Shown here piece after piece: positions 43,361 through 53,185 of a DNA stretch of 64,000 nucleotides. Source of the stretch: Candidatus Nitrosotenuis cloacae (GTDB lineage Archaea > Thermoproteota > Nitrososphaeria > Nitrososphaerales > Nitrosopumilaceae); assembly GCF_000955905.1 (NCBI RefSeq), contig NZ_CP011097.1, positions 1,204,582-1,268,581 of the forward strand. Direction: 5' to 3'. Both the position numbers and the translations under genes were made by a program. The number at the start of each line of letters is the position of its first letter. Position 1 is the stretch's first letter. The notes beneath the pieces were generated by a model. It was given only the letters and a program-made list of their open reading frames with translations, did no database searches and was not told the DNA's origin.

Positions 43361-43370
43361 TTTTAAATAG
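43361..43370 (+). promoter_or_regulatory. TATA box of the L1-L10 operon
   Basis: TTTTAAATAG upstream of rpl1. Its distance (about 25 bases) fits TTG 43391 slightly better than TTG 43382. Nearby an imperfect inverted repeat, TTTTCAGCGAAAA, could be an operator. Confidence 0.45.
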
Positions 43371-43381
43371 GCTTTTTTGGA

Positions 43382-44047
43382 TTGATTTCGTTGATCAACG
43401 AAGCTGAATTATCCAAAATGATAAAGGATGCAAAGACTGGCGATAAGGAACGCAAGTTCAGACAGACAGTCGAGATGTATGTAATCCTAAAGGATATTGA
43501 TGTAAAGAAAGGCTTTGCCATGAATGAGACAATTCAATTACCAAAGAAACTCTCCACGCCAACAACTGTTTGCGTCATGGCAGGGGGAGATATGGGCATC
43601 AAGGCAAAAGGCGCAAACGCCGACAGAGTGGTCAACGGTGATGAAATAAGCACAATTGCTGCAAACAAACGTGAGGCACGCAAGTTTATCAATAATTATG
43701 ATTTCTTTTTAGCAGACACACAGCTCATGACAACAGTAGGTAAGGTGCTAGGTCAGCTGCTTGGTCCAAGAGGAAAAATGCCAATTCCAGTTCCATTTAA
43801 TGCACCAATAGAATCATTCTTGGACAGATTTAGATCATCAATTAGAGTAAAAGTAAAGAACTCGCTTTCCATGTCATGCAAGATCGGAGACGAGTCCATG
43901 GATGACAATGATTTGGCAGCAAACGCTCATGCAATACTAAACGCAATTGAGAAAAAGCTTCCAAGCGGAGACAGAAACATCAGAAGAGTTATGGTAAAAA
44001 CATCGATGGGAAAACCAGTAAAAGAAGTACAGCAGGCGAGAAAGTAA
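43382..44047 (+). CDS. rpl1: Large-subunit ribosomal protein L1
   Basis: 221 residues from TTG 43382, or 218 from TTG 43391. Contains MAGGDMGIKAKGANADRV, LMTTVGKVLGQLLGPRGKMPIPV (L1 signature) and the NIRRVMVKTSMGKPV end. Forms the mobile L1 stalk at the E site and in archaea often represses its own mRNA. Its stop directly precedes the L10 ATG. Confidence 0.94.
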   Translation: MISLINEAELSKMIKDAKTGDKERKFRQTVEMYVILKDIDVKKGFAMNETIQLPKKLSTPTTVCVMAGGDMGIKAKGANADRVVNGDEISTIAANKREARKFINNYDFFLADTQLMTTVGKVLGQLLGPRGKMPIPVPFNAPIESFLDRFRSSIRVKVKNSLSMSCKIGDESMDDNDLAANAHAILNAIEKKLPSGDRNIRRVMVKTSMGKPVKEVQQARK

Positions 44048-44914
44048 ATGCACGAGAACCGAACAACATATCCTGCAAAAAAAACAAAGATGTACCAGCA
44101 GCTCCAAGAGCTTCCAAAAAAATACAAAGTTACTGCTCTGGTGAGAATGGAAAAGGTTCGATCCTCACAAATGTTGCCTCTGAGAAAAAAATTCCTAGGC
44201 GAAGTAGAAATCATTAGCATTAAAGACAAAGTAGCACAAAAGGCACTTGCCACACTAAACGTTCCGGGAATCCCAAAGATGGTAGAAGCTCTGACAGGCC
44301 AGTGTGTTTTGATGTTCACAAACATGTCGCCATTCAAACTCAACGTTTTGCTAGGCAAGAACAAAATCATGATGTTCGGTCGTGGTGGAGATACTGCAAG
44401 TGTAGACGTTACCGTTCCTGCAAAGAACACTGGAATTGCACCAGGTCCAATGCTTACTGAGTTCAAAGAAGCCGGCATCGCAACAAAAATCGATCAAGGA
44501 ACAATTTGGATTACAAAAGACACTACTCCAGTCAAAAAGGGAGGAGTTATTCCGGACAAGCTGGCAACACTACTGCAAAAACTAGACATCAAGACAGTCG
44601 AAGCAGGAGTTCTGCTGGATGCAGCACTAGAAGAAGGAGTTCAATACAACAGATCTGAGCTTGTAATTGATGTAGATGCATACAGAGGACTGTTTGCACA
44701 AGCACACCAAGAAGCAGTATCACTATCAATCGAGGCAGCATATGTCACAAAGGACAACATCAAGCAAATCCTATCAAAGGCAGCCCATGGCTCACGCTCT
44801 GTTGCAATAGAGGCAGGCTACCTAACAGAAGACACCAAAGAGGCAATATTGCAAAAGGCAAATGCCCAAGCACAGTCGGTTGCCTCAAAGGCAAAAGGCT
44901 ATACACCGGCGTAA
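44048..44914 (+). CDS. rplP0: Large-subunit ribosomal protein L10 (P0), without acidic tail
   Basis: 288 residues. N-terminal rRNA-binding domain (about 1-200, VRMEKVRSSQMLPLRKKFLG ... GPMLTEFKEAGIATKID) and C-terminal helices that bind L12 dimers (YRGLFAQAHQEAVSLSIEAAYVTKDNIKQIL ... EAGYLTEDTKEAIL). Most archaeal P0 proteins end in a charged tail like that of L12; this one stops at KAKGYTPA. L12 itself is encoded 0.7 kb away on the other strand. Confidence 0.93.
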   Translation: MHENRTTYPAKKTKMYQQLQELPKKYKVTALVRMEKVRSSQMLPLRKKFLGEVEIISIKDKVAQKALATLNVPGIPKMVEALTGQCVLMFTNMSPFKLNVLLGKNKIMMFGRGGDTASVDVTVPAKNTGIAPGPMLTEFKEAGIATKIDQGTIWITKDTTPVKKGGVIPDKLATLLQKLDIKTVEAGVLLDAALEEGVQYNRSELVIDVDAYRGLFAQAHQEAVSLSIEAAYVTKDNIKQILSKAAHGSRSVAIEAGYLTEDTKEAILQKANAQAQSVASKAKGYTPA

Positions 44915-44919
44915 AAAAA

Positions 44920-45549
44920 TTATTTTTCTCGCGCTCTAGGCAGATTCCAGTTGTACTTCATTGCTACCAATCGCAGTATGGTGGTAATTATAATACCAAC
45001 AATCGATGCCAGATATAGTGGAATCTCTGCAACTAGTAATCCATAAAACACAATCACGCCAACAAAGCTTGCAGTAACATATAGCTCTTTGACAAAAATG
45101 AATGGCACCTCGTTTACAAAGACATCTCGTAAAATTCCACCACCAACTGCACTCAGAATTCCTGCAAATGCGATTGCCAGAAAATTTAGGCCAAATATGT
45201 TGTAGGCAAATGTTGCACCAGTAATTGAGAATACCCCAAGGCCTATTGCATCAAATTTCAAAAACAGATTCCAATGCTTTTGCAAATATGGATACAAAAA
45301 GAACAATGCTACGCCGGATGCCACACTGATTCCTACGTATAATGGGTCCACAATTGAGTTTGGCGGAAACCTTCCAATCACTATATCCCGTATAGTGCCA
45401 CCTGCGACGCCGGTTATAATAGATAAAATCAAAATTCCGACAATGTCGGACTTGTGCTCTATTGCTTTGAATGCGCCAGTAACTGCAAAGGCCATTGTAC
45501 CAAAGAGATCAAAGGCATAGATCAGAAACAGAAATGGTGTATCTGCCAC
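44920..45549 (-). CDS. UPF0126/TRIC-type membrane protein
   Basis: 209 residues, about six to seven membrane helices in two homologous halves: each half has a GxxRD motif (GVAGGTIRDIVIG; SAVGGGILRDVFVNEVP). This matches the UPF0126 family (YadS/YicG), whose archaeal members form trimeric TRIC-like cation channels and some bacterial ones carry glycine. Transported species here is not known. It separates rpl10 from rpl12. Confidence 0.88.
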   Translation of the reverse strand: MADTPFLFLIYAFDLFGTMAFAVTGAFKAIEHKSDIVGILILSIITGVAGGTIRDIVIGRFPPNSIVDPLYVGISVASGVALFFLYPYLQKHWNLFLKFDAIGLGVFSITGATFAYNIFGLNFLAIAFAGILSAVGGGILRDVFVNEVPFIFVKELYVTASFVGVIVFYGLLVAEIPLYLASIVGIIITTILRLVAMKYNWNLPRAREK

Positions 45550-45606
45550 TATACCGTATGGTAGGTTGTGCTAGATAAATGTAAAAATGAAAATTTTTGG
45601 AAGTGA

Positions 45607-45906
45607 TTAACCAAATAGTGAAGCGAGGCCTTCCATTGCTGCTTCTTCAGTTTTACCTGCTGGAGCTTCTTCTTTCTTTGCTTCGGCTGCTGGTGCTGCT
45701 CCGCCTGCTGCTGGAGCTGCTGCAACTGCAACTGGAGCTGCCTTGATTGCCTCTTCAATATTTACATCAGCTAGTGCAGAAACTAGTGCTTTGACTTGAG
45801 CATCACTTACTTCTGCGCCTGCTGCTTTGATTACACTACTAATGTTAGCTTCGTTAACTTCCTTCTTTAGTTTGTGCAAAATTAATGCAGCGTAAACATA
45901 TTCCAT
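45607..45906 (-). CDS. rpl12: Large-subunit ribosomal protein L12 (P1)
   Basis: 99 residues. Helical dimerisation domain ([30 protein letters not shown]), Ala-rich hinge, then the acidic C-terminal tail [15 protein letters not shown] that contacts translation factors. Binds L10 in several copies. It has its own transcription unit, opposite to the L1-L10 operon. Confidence 0.95.
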   Translation of the reverse strand: MEYVYAALILHKLKKEVNEANISSVIKAAGAEVSDAQVKALVSALADVNIEEAIKAAPVAVAAAPAAGGAAPAAEAKKEEAPAGKTEEAAMEGLASLFG

Positions 45907-45945
45907 TGTATCGTGACTTTTTTTGAGGATAATATAAAACTACGT

Positions 45946-46458
45946 CTAGTTTAGGATTTTGAGGCTTCTGCATACGGAGTAAAGGTTCTGCTTTAGGTTC
46001 TTGTCATATAGTGTATCCATTCGTTGCTTTACCAGTCGCTTTGCAGAATCGCGCTCTGGACCATCTGACAATGATAGAACATTGTTTAGAAGCTCCGGCA
46101 GCGATTCACGAATCCAGCCATCCAAAACATTGTGTGCCTTCTCAGAGATTTGGATGATTTTATTTTCATTTAGGTCCAGTGTATCATTGAAGGTGTCGTG
46201 CTCTGTGCGATACACAAATCCCAGAATGCAGTTTTCAGGTGTTGGGTTTTTTAGAATTTCCTCGGATCTAGGTCCTGCCTTTCCCTGAGACACTTTGTTT
46301 TTGAGTCCTGCTGGATTTACTATCAATCCGCTGACACCTACTTTGTTACCATCAATTCCGGTTGCCACTCCAAAGATGATGTTTTGGTATTGGCCATCAG
46401 GTTTTGAAGCAAAGACATAGCTACCCTCTACTAGCTCTTTCTTTTTTTTGCCGAACAC
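45946..46458 (-). CDS. Unknown soluble protein
   Basis: 170 residues from GTG 46458, with AAATTAAATAC about 27 bases upstream. It starts with a basic FGKKKKEL and has a beta-rich first half (YVFASKPDGQYQNIIFGVATGIDGNKVGVSGLIV) and a helical second half. No cysteine pattern, signal or membrane helix. Not recognised; located between L12 and AlaS and divergent from alaS. Confidence 0.68.
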   Translation of the reverse strand: MFGKKKKELVEGSYVFASKPDGQYQNIIFGVATGIDGNKVGVSGLIVNPAGLKNKVSQGKAGPRSEEILKNPTPENCILGFVYRTEHDTFNDTLDLNENKIIQISEKAHNVLDGWIRESLPELLNNVLSLSDGPERDSAKRLVKQRMDTLYDKNLKQNLYSVCRSLKILN

Positions 46459-46537
46459 AAGAAAATTTCAAAGACTTGCGTATTTAATTTATCCTAAACG
46501 GTAATTCTTAATATTAGTCAGCCAGAGTCTTCACAAG

Positions 46538-49246
46538 ATGAACAAGGATGAAATTCTTGCAAAATTTTCATCAGAGCCAGACAGGTATTATAAAATAAAA
46601 TTATTCGAGGAGCAAGGATTTGCCAGAAAATCATGTGTTACGTGCAAACGATTCTTTTGGACACTAGACTCTAACAGAGTAGCATGTCCTGATCATGCGG
46701 ATGATACCTATTCGTTCATTGGAAATCCCCCAACATCAAAGAGATTCGATTACACAGAGGCCTGGAAGCAAGTAGAGTCATTTTTTGTCAAAAACGGCCA
46801 CACCTCAATTAGCAGATATCCTGTAGTGTGCAGATGGCGAGACGATCTGTACTTTACAATAGCATCAATTGTGGACTTTCAGCGAGTGATGGGCTCAAAA
46901 GTAGTGTTCGAGTTTCCTGCAAACCCGTTGGTTGTGCCACAGACATGTCTTAGATTCAAAGACATTGAAAATGTCGGAGTGACCGGCAGACACTTTTCGA
47001 GCTTTTGCATGATTGGACAACATTCCATTCCAAACAACAAAGGCTACTGGAAGGACGAATGCGTTGATCTGGATTATCGGTTACTAACGGAATCATTTGG
47101 AATTAACAAAAACGAGATTACATTTGTGGAAGATGTCTGGGCAGGGGGCGGCTCGTTTGGCTCCTCACTGGAATATTACGTCAGAGGGCTAGAGCTTGGA
47201 AATGCGGTCTTTACAGAATTTCAGGGCGAGCTTGGAAATCATACCACGCTTGACCAAAAAATAATCGACATGGGTGCAGGCCTTGAGCGATTTGCGTGGA
47301 TTACAATGGGGACACCGACTGCTTATGATTGCTGTTTTGGCCCAATCACGCAGAAACTATTCCAAAAAATAGGACTAGATACCGATTCTGTCAAGCTAAC
47401 AAAATATTTTACAGAAATTGCAAGGAATCTAGAAAAATTCCAAGATTTGTCCCAAGTAAGAAAGGCCGCAATCAAAGCATCACATCTATCAGAAAGGGAT
47501 CTTGTCAAGATGATCACACCACTAGAAGGACTATACATGATTGCTGATCATCTGAGAACTCTAATCTTTGCAATATCGGATGGTGCTCTGCCAAGCAATG
47601 TTGGCGGTGGCTATAACCTCAGAATCATACTAAGACGAATCATGGCTACAATTGATAGACTTGGGCTCAAATTGGACCTGGATGAACTGATTGATTCTCA
47701 TATTGACTATCTCAAAAAGACATATCCAGAATTGGAGCAATATCGTGCCGAAGTCAAGACCATAATTGGAATCGAGGTCGGCAGATACCACGAATCAAAA
47801 TCCAGAATGGAGAAAATTGCTCAAAACCTCAAGTCACAAAAAAAGACACTAAACGTAGACGACATGATTCGACTATACGAATCAGACGGTGTAACTCCAG
47901 ACTATCTAAAAGAATATGATGTAATATCAGAGATTCCAGACAGCTTTTACAGCAAGCTTTCGGATCTGCACCAATCAGAAAAGAAAAAGACAACAGAGGA
48001 GTTTGATCTGGCGGGAATTCCAGAAACCGATCTGCTGTTTTACAAAGATGATCCGGTAAAGTTTGATGCCAAGGTACTCAAGGTAATCAAAAACAAGTTT
48101 GTCATATTGGATAGGACCTCATTTTACGCAAGAGGCGGTGGACAAGAGCCAGACCATGGAAAGATAAACGGTCAAGATGTCATCGATGTTACAAAGCACG
48201 GCAATGTTGTATTACATGAGATCAAGGGCATATCCCCAAAAGAAGGTGACATTATACCCTGTGAGATAGAAGAGAGTAGACGTGCAAACATAACAAAGCA
48301 TCACACCAGTACACATGTAGTCAATTCATCTGCAAGAAACGTTTTGGGTTCTTGGGTTTGGCAGCACTCGGCATTCAAGGAAAAAGACTATGGTAGATTA
48401 GACATCACACATCACTCTAGCCTGTCCGATGAAGAGGTTAGAAAAATCGAGAGTTTTGCAAATGGTGTGATTCAAAAAAACCTCCCAGTTACAATCCAAG
48501 AATATGAGCGCGGTCAGGCAGAGCAGACATTTGGATTTAGGATTTACCAGGGCGGAGTAGTGCCTGTAAAGTCAGTCAGAATAGTCAAAATCGAGGACTT
48601 TGATGTTGAGGCCTGTGGTGGAACTCATGTCAAAAGAACTGGCGAGCTTGGTCTAATCAAAATTACAAAATCGGAAAGAATCCAAGATGGTGTGATACGA
48701 CTAGAGTTTGTTTCAGGCCAAGCTGCAATCGATTTCGTGCAAAAACAGGAAGGCGATGTAATGTCAATAATAAAATTACTTGGCTCCAATCGCGAAAAGC
48801 TAGTGAAATCATTTGAGCATGCAATGACGGATTCTGAATATACAAAGAAAAAACTAAAGCAACTAATCAAGCGAACTAGTACGACATCTGCAAAGCAGGC
48901 AATAGAGGCATCACAAAACTTTGGTCCAGTGAAATTCTACCATACTGTTGATGAAGAATTAGATGAAGAATTCCATATTGCGGTTGGTGATGAGGCAATA
49001 AAACAGACTCCGACTCTGATCTATTGTGCACTGATTCTCAAAGATTCTGGAATTAGAATAATTGTGTTTGCTGGTGAGCAGGCAAAATTCAAGGCAGGGG
49101 ATCTGGTCCGAGAGATATCATCAAAGCTTGGAGGATCCGGTGGTGGCGATGCAAGATTTGGCCAGGGTGGAGGAAAAGACACTGCCAAGCTTGCAGATGC
49201 CATTGCGCATGCAGAATCTGTAATCAAAAAGACAGTGAATCTATGA
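46538..49246 (+). CDS. alaS: Alanyl-tRNA synthetase (archaeal type)
   Basis: 902 residues. N-terminal zinc-binding CVTCKRFFW, class II catalytic core (FKDIENVGVTGRHFSSF; GGGSFGSSLEYYVRGLELGNAVF), editing domain with HHTSTHVV and EACGGTHVKRTGELG metal site, and C-terminal GGSGGGDARFGQGGG. Archaeal AlaS has the extra N-terminal segment seen here. Charges tRNA-Ala and edits Ser/Gly. It overlaps leuS by 4 bases (ATGA). Confidence 0.96.
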   Translation: MNKDEILAKFSSEPDRYYKIKLFEEQGFARKSCVTCKRFFWTLDSNRVACPDHADDTYSFIGNPPTSKRFDYTEAWKQVESFFVKNGHTSISRYPVVCRWRDDLYFTIASIVDFQRVMGSKVVFEFPANPLVVPQTCLRFKDIENVGVTGRHFSSFCMIGQHSIPNNKGYWKDECVDLDYRLLTESFGINKNEITFVEDVWAGGGSFGSSLEYYVRGLELGNAVFTEFQGELGNHTTLDQKIIDMGAGLERFAWITMGTPTAYDCCFGPITQKLFQKIGLDTDSVKLTKYFTEIARNLEKFQDLSQVRKAAIKASHLSERDLVKMITPLEGLYMIADHLRTLIFAISDGALPSNVGGGYNLRIILRRIMATIDRLGLKLDLDELIDSHIDYLKKTYPELEQYRAEVKTIIGIEVGRYHESKSRMEKIAQNLKSQKKTLNVDDMIRLYESDGVTPDYLKEYDVISEIPDSFYSKLSDLHQSEKKKTTEEFDLAGIPETDLLFYKDDPVKFDAKVLKVIKNKFVILDRTSFYARGGGQEPDHGKINGQDVIDVTKHGNVVLHEIKGISPKEGDIIPCEIEESRRANITKHHTSTHVVNSSARNVLGSWVWQHSAFKEKDYGRLDITHHSSLSDEEVRKIESFANGVIQKNLPVTIQEYERGQAEQTFGFRIYQGGVVPVKSVRIVKIEDFDVEACGGTHVKRTGELGLIKITKSERIQDGVIRLEFVSGQAAIDFVQKQEGDVMSIIKLLGSNREKLVKSFEHAMTDSEYTKKKLKQLIKRTSTTSAKQAIEASQNFGPVKFYHTVDEELDEEFHIAVGDEAIKQTPTLIYCALILKDSGIRIIVFAGEQAKFKAGDLVREISSKLGGSGGGDARFGQGGGKDTAKLADAIAHAESVIKKTVNL

Positions 49247-52089
49247 TTTCCTGGAATGATATTGAAGAGAAATGGCGCGCCAAGTGGGCATCCCAAAAAG
49301 AATTTGAGATAGAGCCAGACAATAGAGAGAAAAAATTCATCACGGTTGCATATCCATATCCAAACTCGCCACAACATATCGGCCATGGCAGAACATACAC
49401 ACTTGCTGATGTTCACGCACGATTCTTGCGAATGCAAGGCTACAATACGCTATTTCCAATGGGGTTCCATTATACAGGTACGCCCATTTTGGGCATGGCA
49501 AAGCGAGTCCAAGAAGGAGACAAGGAGTTAATTGAAAACTTTGAGAAACTATACCACGTCCCACCAAACACCATCAAAGAGTTTGTCGAGCCAGTCAAGA
49601 TAGCGGATTACTTCCACCAAGAGATCAAGCAAGGAATGATGGAGATGGGTTATTCCATTGATTGGCGACGCGAATTCACCACAATAGATCCAGTGTACAA
49701 AAAATTCATCGAGTGGCAATTTAGAAAAATGAAATCATTAAACTATGTGGTACAGGGCTCACACCCAGTTGGATGGTGTCCAAAGGATCAAAATCCAGTG
49801 TCACAACACGATACGCTAGGCGATGTAGAGCCGGACTTTACTGAATACATTTTGGTAAAATTCCATCTGGATGACATGATAATTCCGACTGCTACACTTC
49901 GGCCCGAGACAATATTTGGTGTGACAAATCTTTGGATAAATCCGCAGATCAAGTATCGCAAGGTAAAGGTAAATGATGAAACTTGGCTTGTCAGCCCCGA
50001 GTGTGCAAGAAAGTTGGAATTTTTGAACAAGACTATCACACCAATTGCAGAAATTGACGGCTCTGAATTTGTTGGAAAGACTGTCTCCATACTGGACAAA
50101 AAAATACCAATATTTCCTGCAAGTTTTGTCGAATCGCAAACAGGAACTGGAATCGTAATGTCGGTTCCAGCACATGCTCCATTTGACTATCAGGCATTAG
50201 TGGACTATCAGAAAAAAAACCCATCCATCAAAGTAGAGCCAATATCCATAATCAAGACCGAGGAGTTTGGAGAAATCCCAGCAAAGGAGATAGTGGAAAA
50301 ACTAGGCATCAAGGACCAGGATGATCCCAAGCTGGATGAGGCTACAAACCAAGTTTATGCCAAGGAATTCTATTCTGGGGTACTAAAGCAAAACACCGGC
50401 AAGTTTGCAGGACTCAAGGTCTCAGAAGCCAAAGACACCATAAAGGCGTGGCTTGCGGAATCCAAAAATTCCGACATTTTGCTTGAGCTCAACGACGGAC
50501 CGATTCGATGCAGGTGTGGTGCAGAATGTGTCGTAAAGCTGCTCAACAATCAGTGGTTTTTGAATTATCTTGACCAGTCCTGGAAGGAAAAGACAAACCA
50601 GTGCTTTGAGAAGATGAGCGTTCTGCCAAATGAAATAAGAACTGAATTCAACTATGTGGTTGGATGGCTAAGGCAAAGAGCATGTGCAAGACAGCATGGC
50701 CTTGGAACTAATCTTCCATGGGATCAGGGCTGGATCGTTGAGAGCTTGTCTGATTCCGTCATTTACATGGCATATTACATTTTGGCAAAATACGCAAACT
50801 CCAAGGAACTAATAGCAGACGGCCTAACTGATGAGTTTTTTGAGTTTGTGTTTTTTGGAAATGGTGACTCAAAACAAGTTGCTGCAAAGTGTAACATATC
50901 AGAAGAGATTCTCAAAAAGATAAGAGACGACTTTGCCTACTTTTATCCAGTAGATGCAAGACATTCGGGCAGAGACCTAGTACCAAACCATTTGACGTTC
51001 TTTGTGCTAAATCATGTTGCAATATTTCCAGAAAAACTATGGCCAAAACAAATTGTTGTCAATGGATCTGTTCTGATGGATGGTAAAAAAATGTCAAAAT
51101 CCATGGGAAACATCATTCCATTGCGAAAGGCAATCAAAGACTACGGTGCAGACCCAATCAGACTAGCAATAATCATATCAGCAGAACTACTCCAGGATGC
51201 CGATTTTAATTTAGAATCAGTCAGCACGATTAAGAGCAAATTAGAGGGAATCTATGAGGATTGTGCAAGATACAGGCCTGGAATGCCGCAAAAACTAGAA
51301 TCAGAAGACAATTGGATCTTTGGTAGACTTGACCATCTTATCACGCAAACAACTGGCGCAATAGAAAAGATGAGACTAAGAGAAGCACTACACCATATTT
51401 TGTTTAGCTTTGAATCAGACATACAGTGGTATTTGAAAAGAGCAGAGGCAAAAAACAGAAGCGACATCTCTGGCATATTGCATAAAATTCTGAGTGTACG
51501 CGTTGCAATGCTATCTCCGTTTGCACCACACATTGCAGAGGAAATGTGGGAAAGACTGGGCAATTCAGGATTTGTTTCCAGATCCGCTTGGCCAAAGATT
51601 AGCGAGATGGTTGATCAAAAATCAATTCAATCAGAAGAGTTGCTCCAATCCACACTAGAAGACATCAAAAATGTTCTCAAGGTAACAAAGATCAATCCGC
51701 AAAAAATCATACTATACACTGCGGATCCATGGAAGATCAAAGCATACAGAAAGATTGCACAGTCAGTAGTGTCTGGTCAGACCAACATCGGTAGTATAAT
51801 CAAGGACTTGATTGCAGATCCCCAAACCGAACAAATCAAAAAAGACCCAGACTTTGTCAAAAAATCAGTCAACTCCATACTTGCCGAGCCAACAGAGATG
51901 AGAAAGCTAAGAGCAGAATTAGAGCCAATCAATGAAGTTCAGATTCTTTCCTCGGAATTATCAGCACTAGTCAAAAAAGAGTTTTCAGTGGACTTGGAGG
52001 TCTTTGAGGAATCAGATTCTACCAAGTTTGATCCAAAGAACAAGGCAAGAATGGCGCGTCCATTCAAGCCAGCACTATACATAGAATAG
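49243..52089 (+). CDS. leuS: Leucyl-tRNA synthetase
   Basis: 948 residues, archaeal/eukaryotic type. HIGH-type motif PYPNSPQHIGHGRTY, KMSKS in MDGKKMSKSMGN, and the CP1 editing domain (about 210-510) with TLRPETIFGVTN. Anticodon-binding region follows at about 690-850. Charges tRNA-Leu and removes mischarged Ile/Met. Cotranscribed with alaS. Confidence 0.96.
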   Translation: MISWNDIEEKWRAKWASQKEFEIEPDNREKKFITVAYPYPNSPQHIGHGRTYTLADVHARFLRMQGYNTLFPMGFHYTGTPILGMAKRVQEGDKELIENFEKLYHVPPNTIKEFVEPVKIADYFHQEIKQGMMEMGYSIDWRREFTTIDPVYKKFIEWQFRKMKSLNYVVQGSHPVGWCPKDQNPVSQHDTLGDVEPDFTEYILVKFHLDDMIIPTATLRPETIFGVTNLWINPQIKYRKVKVNDETWLVSPECARKLEFLNKTITPIAEIDGSEFVGKTVSILDKKIPIFPASFVESQTGTGIVMSVPAHAPFDYQALVDYQKKNPSIKVEPISIIKTEEFGEIPAKEIVEKLGIKDQDDPKLDEATNQVYAKEFYSGVLKQNTGKFAGLKVSEAKDTIKAWLAESKNSDILLELNDGPIRCRCGAECVVKLLNNQWFLNYLDQSWKEKTNQCFEKMSVLPNEIRTEFNYVVGWLRQRACARQHGLGTNLPWDQGWIVESLSDSVIYMAYYILAKYANSKELIADGLTDEFFEFVFFGNGDSKQVAAKCNISEEILKKIRDDFAYFYPVDARHSGRDLVPNHLTFFVLNHVAIFPEKLWPKQIVVNGSVLMDGKKMSKSMGNIIPLRKAIKDYGADPIRLAIIISAELLQDADFNLESVSTIKSKLEGIYEDCARYRPGMPQKLESEDNWIFGRLDHLITQTTGAIEKMRLREALHHILFSFESDIQWYLKRAEAKNRSDISGILHKILSVRVAMLSPFAPHIAEEMWERLGNSGFVSRSAWPKISEMVDQKSIQSEELLQSTLEDIKNVLKVTKINPQKIILYTADPWKIKAYRKIAQSVVSGQTNIGSIIKDLIADPQTEQIKKDPDFVKKSVNSILAEPTEMRKLRAELEPINEVQILSSELSALVKKEFSVDLEVFEESDSTKFDPKNKARMARPFKPALYIE

Positions 52090-52154
52090 TCCTGCTGTCA
52101 AACGCAGTTTTTAGCTCACATTCTATTTATTAGACCAAAGAAAATTTCAACTCG

Positions 52155-53165
52155 ATGAAAATAGCCGTAGTCGGAATCGGAGTCGCGGGCGGATATTTGG
52201 TGTCCAGGCTCAAAAAAGACCACGAAGTGATTGGCTATGAGCGCATGACTGAGGAAAACCATGACTCCATTTGCGCATGGGGCACTTCGGCAAACGAAAT
52301 GAGGGAATTGTGTGCAAAGTCTGGAATTAACTTTGATGATTTCATCATACATCACGGAAAGGACATGCACATTGATATGAACAGCAATGAGCGATTTGAT
52401 ATCAAGCTAAAGGGATTGGTCACATTTGATAAGATTGGATTAATCAAAAAAATGTCAGAAGGCGTCAAGATTCACTATGGAGCCTCACCAAAACTAGAAG
52501 ACTTGGAAAAAGAATTCGATATGATAGTTGACTGTACCGGATTTTATCGTGGATATTTGCCAAAAATAGAAAAAGACTTTTTCTTGCCGACATACCAATA
52601 CAAAATTCAATACGATGACAAGGTTCCAATCGATGATTTCTTTGTAAAGCCATTTGCAAAAATGACTGGATACTTCTGGTATTTTCCACTAAATGACAAC
52701 ATGGCCCACATTGGTGCAGGGGATTACAAGAAAAACCACGTCGAGGAGACTGACAAGTTTTTCAAACAATACGGTGGTAAGATAACAAAGACAGTTGGTC
52801 GTCCAATCAGATTGGCCACTCCAAACATGTGCGAGCCATTCTACCATGGCAAGGTAGTAGGTGTTGGAGAATCAATCGGTACTGTTTATCCATTGTTAGG
52901 TGAGGGGATCATACCAAGCATGATTTGTGCTGATATTTTTGTTAGGAACATGAATAATTTGCCAAAATACAGACAAGAAGTCTTGGAGTATTTTGCAATT
53001 TATGGTAAGGTCTTGAACTTTGTTCGAGCAAAAATGCACGGCAAGTTCTCAGCTATTCGAAGTATAGCAGATTTGATCTCCATATTCCGATACATGAAGA
53101 AAAACGAGCAGAGATTCGGAATGGAAATTCACATGCGAGACTTGATGAAAGTCGCAAAAGCATGA
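52155..53165 (+). CDS. Geranylgeranyl reductase-like FAD oxidoreductase
   Basis: 336 residues. N-terminal dinucleotide motif AVVGIGVAGGYLVSRL; the ADP-ribose Glu in VIGYERM; DMIVDCTGFYRGYLP; and GVGESIGTVYPLLGEGI, the second FAD contact of the geranylgeranyl reductase/PHBH superfamily. The GVGESIGTVYPLLGEGI motif is strongly like archaeal lipid reductases, which saturate isoprenoid chains, but other uses are possible. TATA-like CTATTTATTAG about 26 bases before ATG 52155. Not obviously in an operon. Confidence 0.8.
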   Translation: MKIAVVGIGVAGGYLVSRLKKDHEVIGYERMTEENHDSICAWGTSANEMRELCAKSGINFDDFIIHHGKDMHIDMNSNERFDIKLKGLVTFDKIGLIKKMSEGVKIHYGASPKLEDLEKEFDMIVDCTGFYRGYLPKIEKDFFLPTYQYKIQYDDKVPIDDFFVKPFAKMTGYFWYFPLNDNMAHIGAGDYKKNHVEETDKFFKQYGGKITKTVGRPIRLATPNMCEPFYHGKVVGVGESIGTVYPLLGEGIIPSMICADIFVRNMNNLPKYRQEVLEYFAIYGKVLNFVRAKMHGKFSAIRSIADLISIFRYMKKNEQRFGMEIHMRDLMKVAKA

Positions 53166-53185
53166 TTTCGATTTTTATCTAGATA

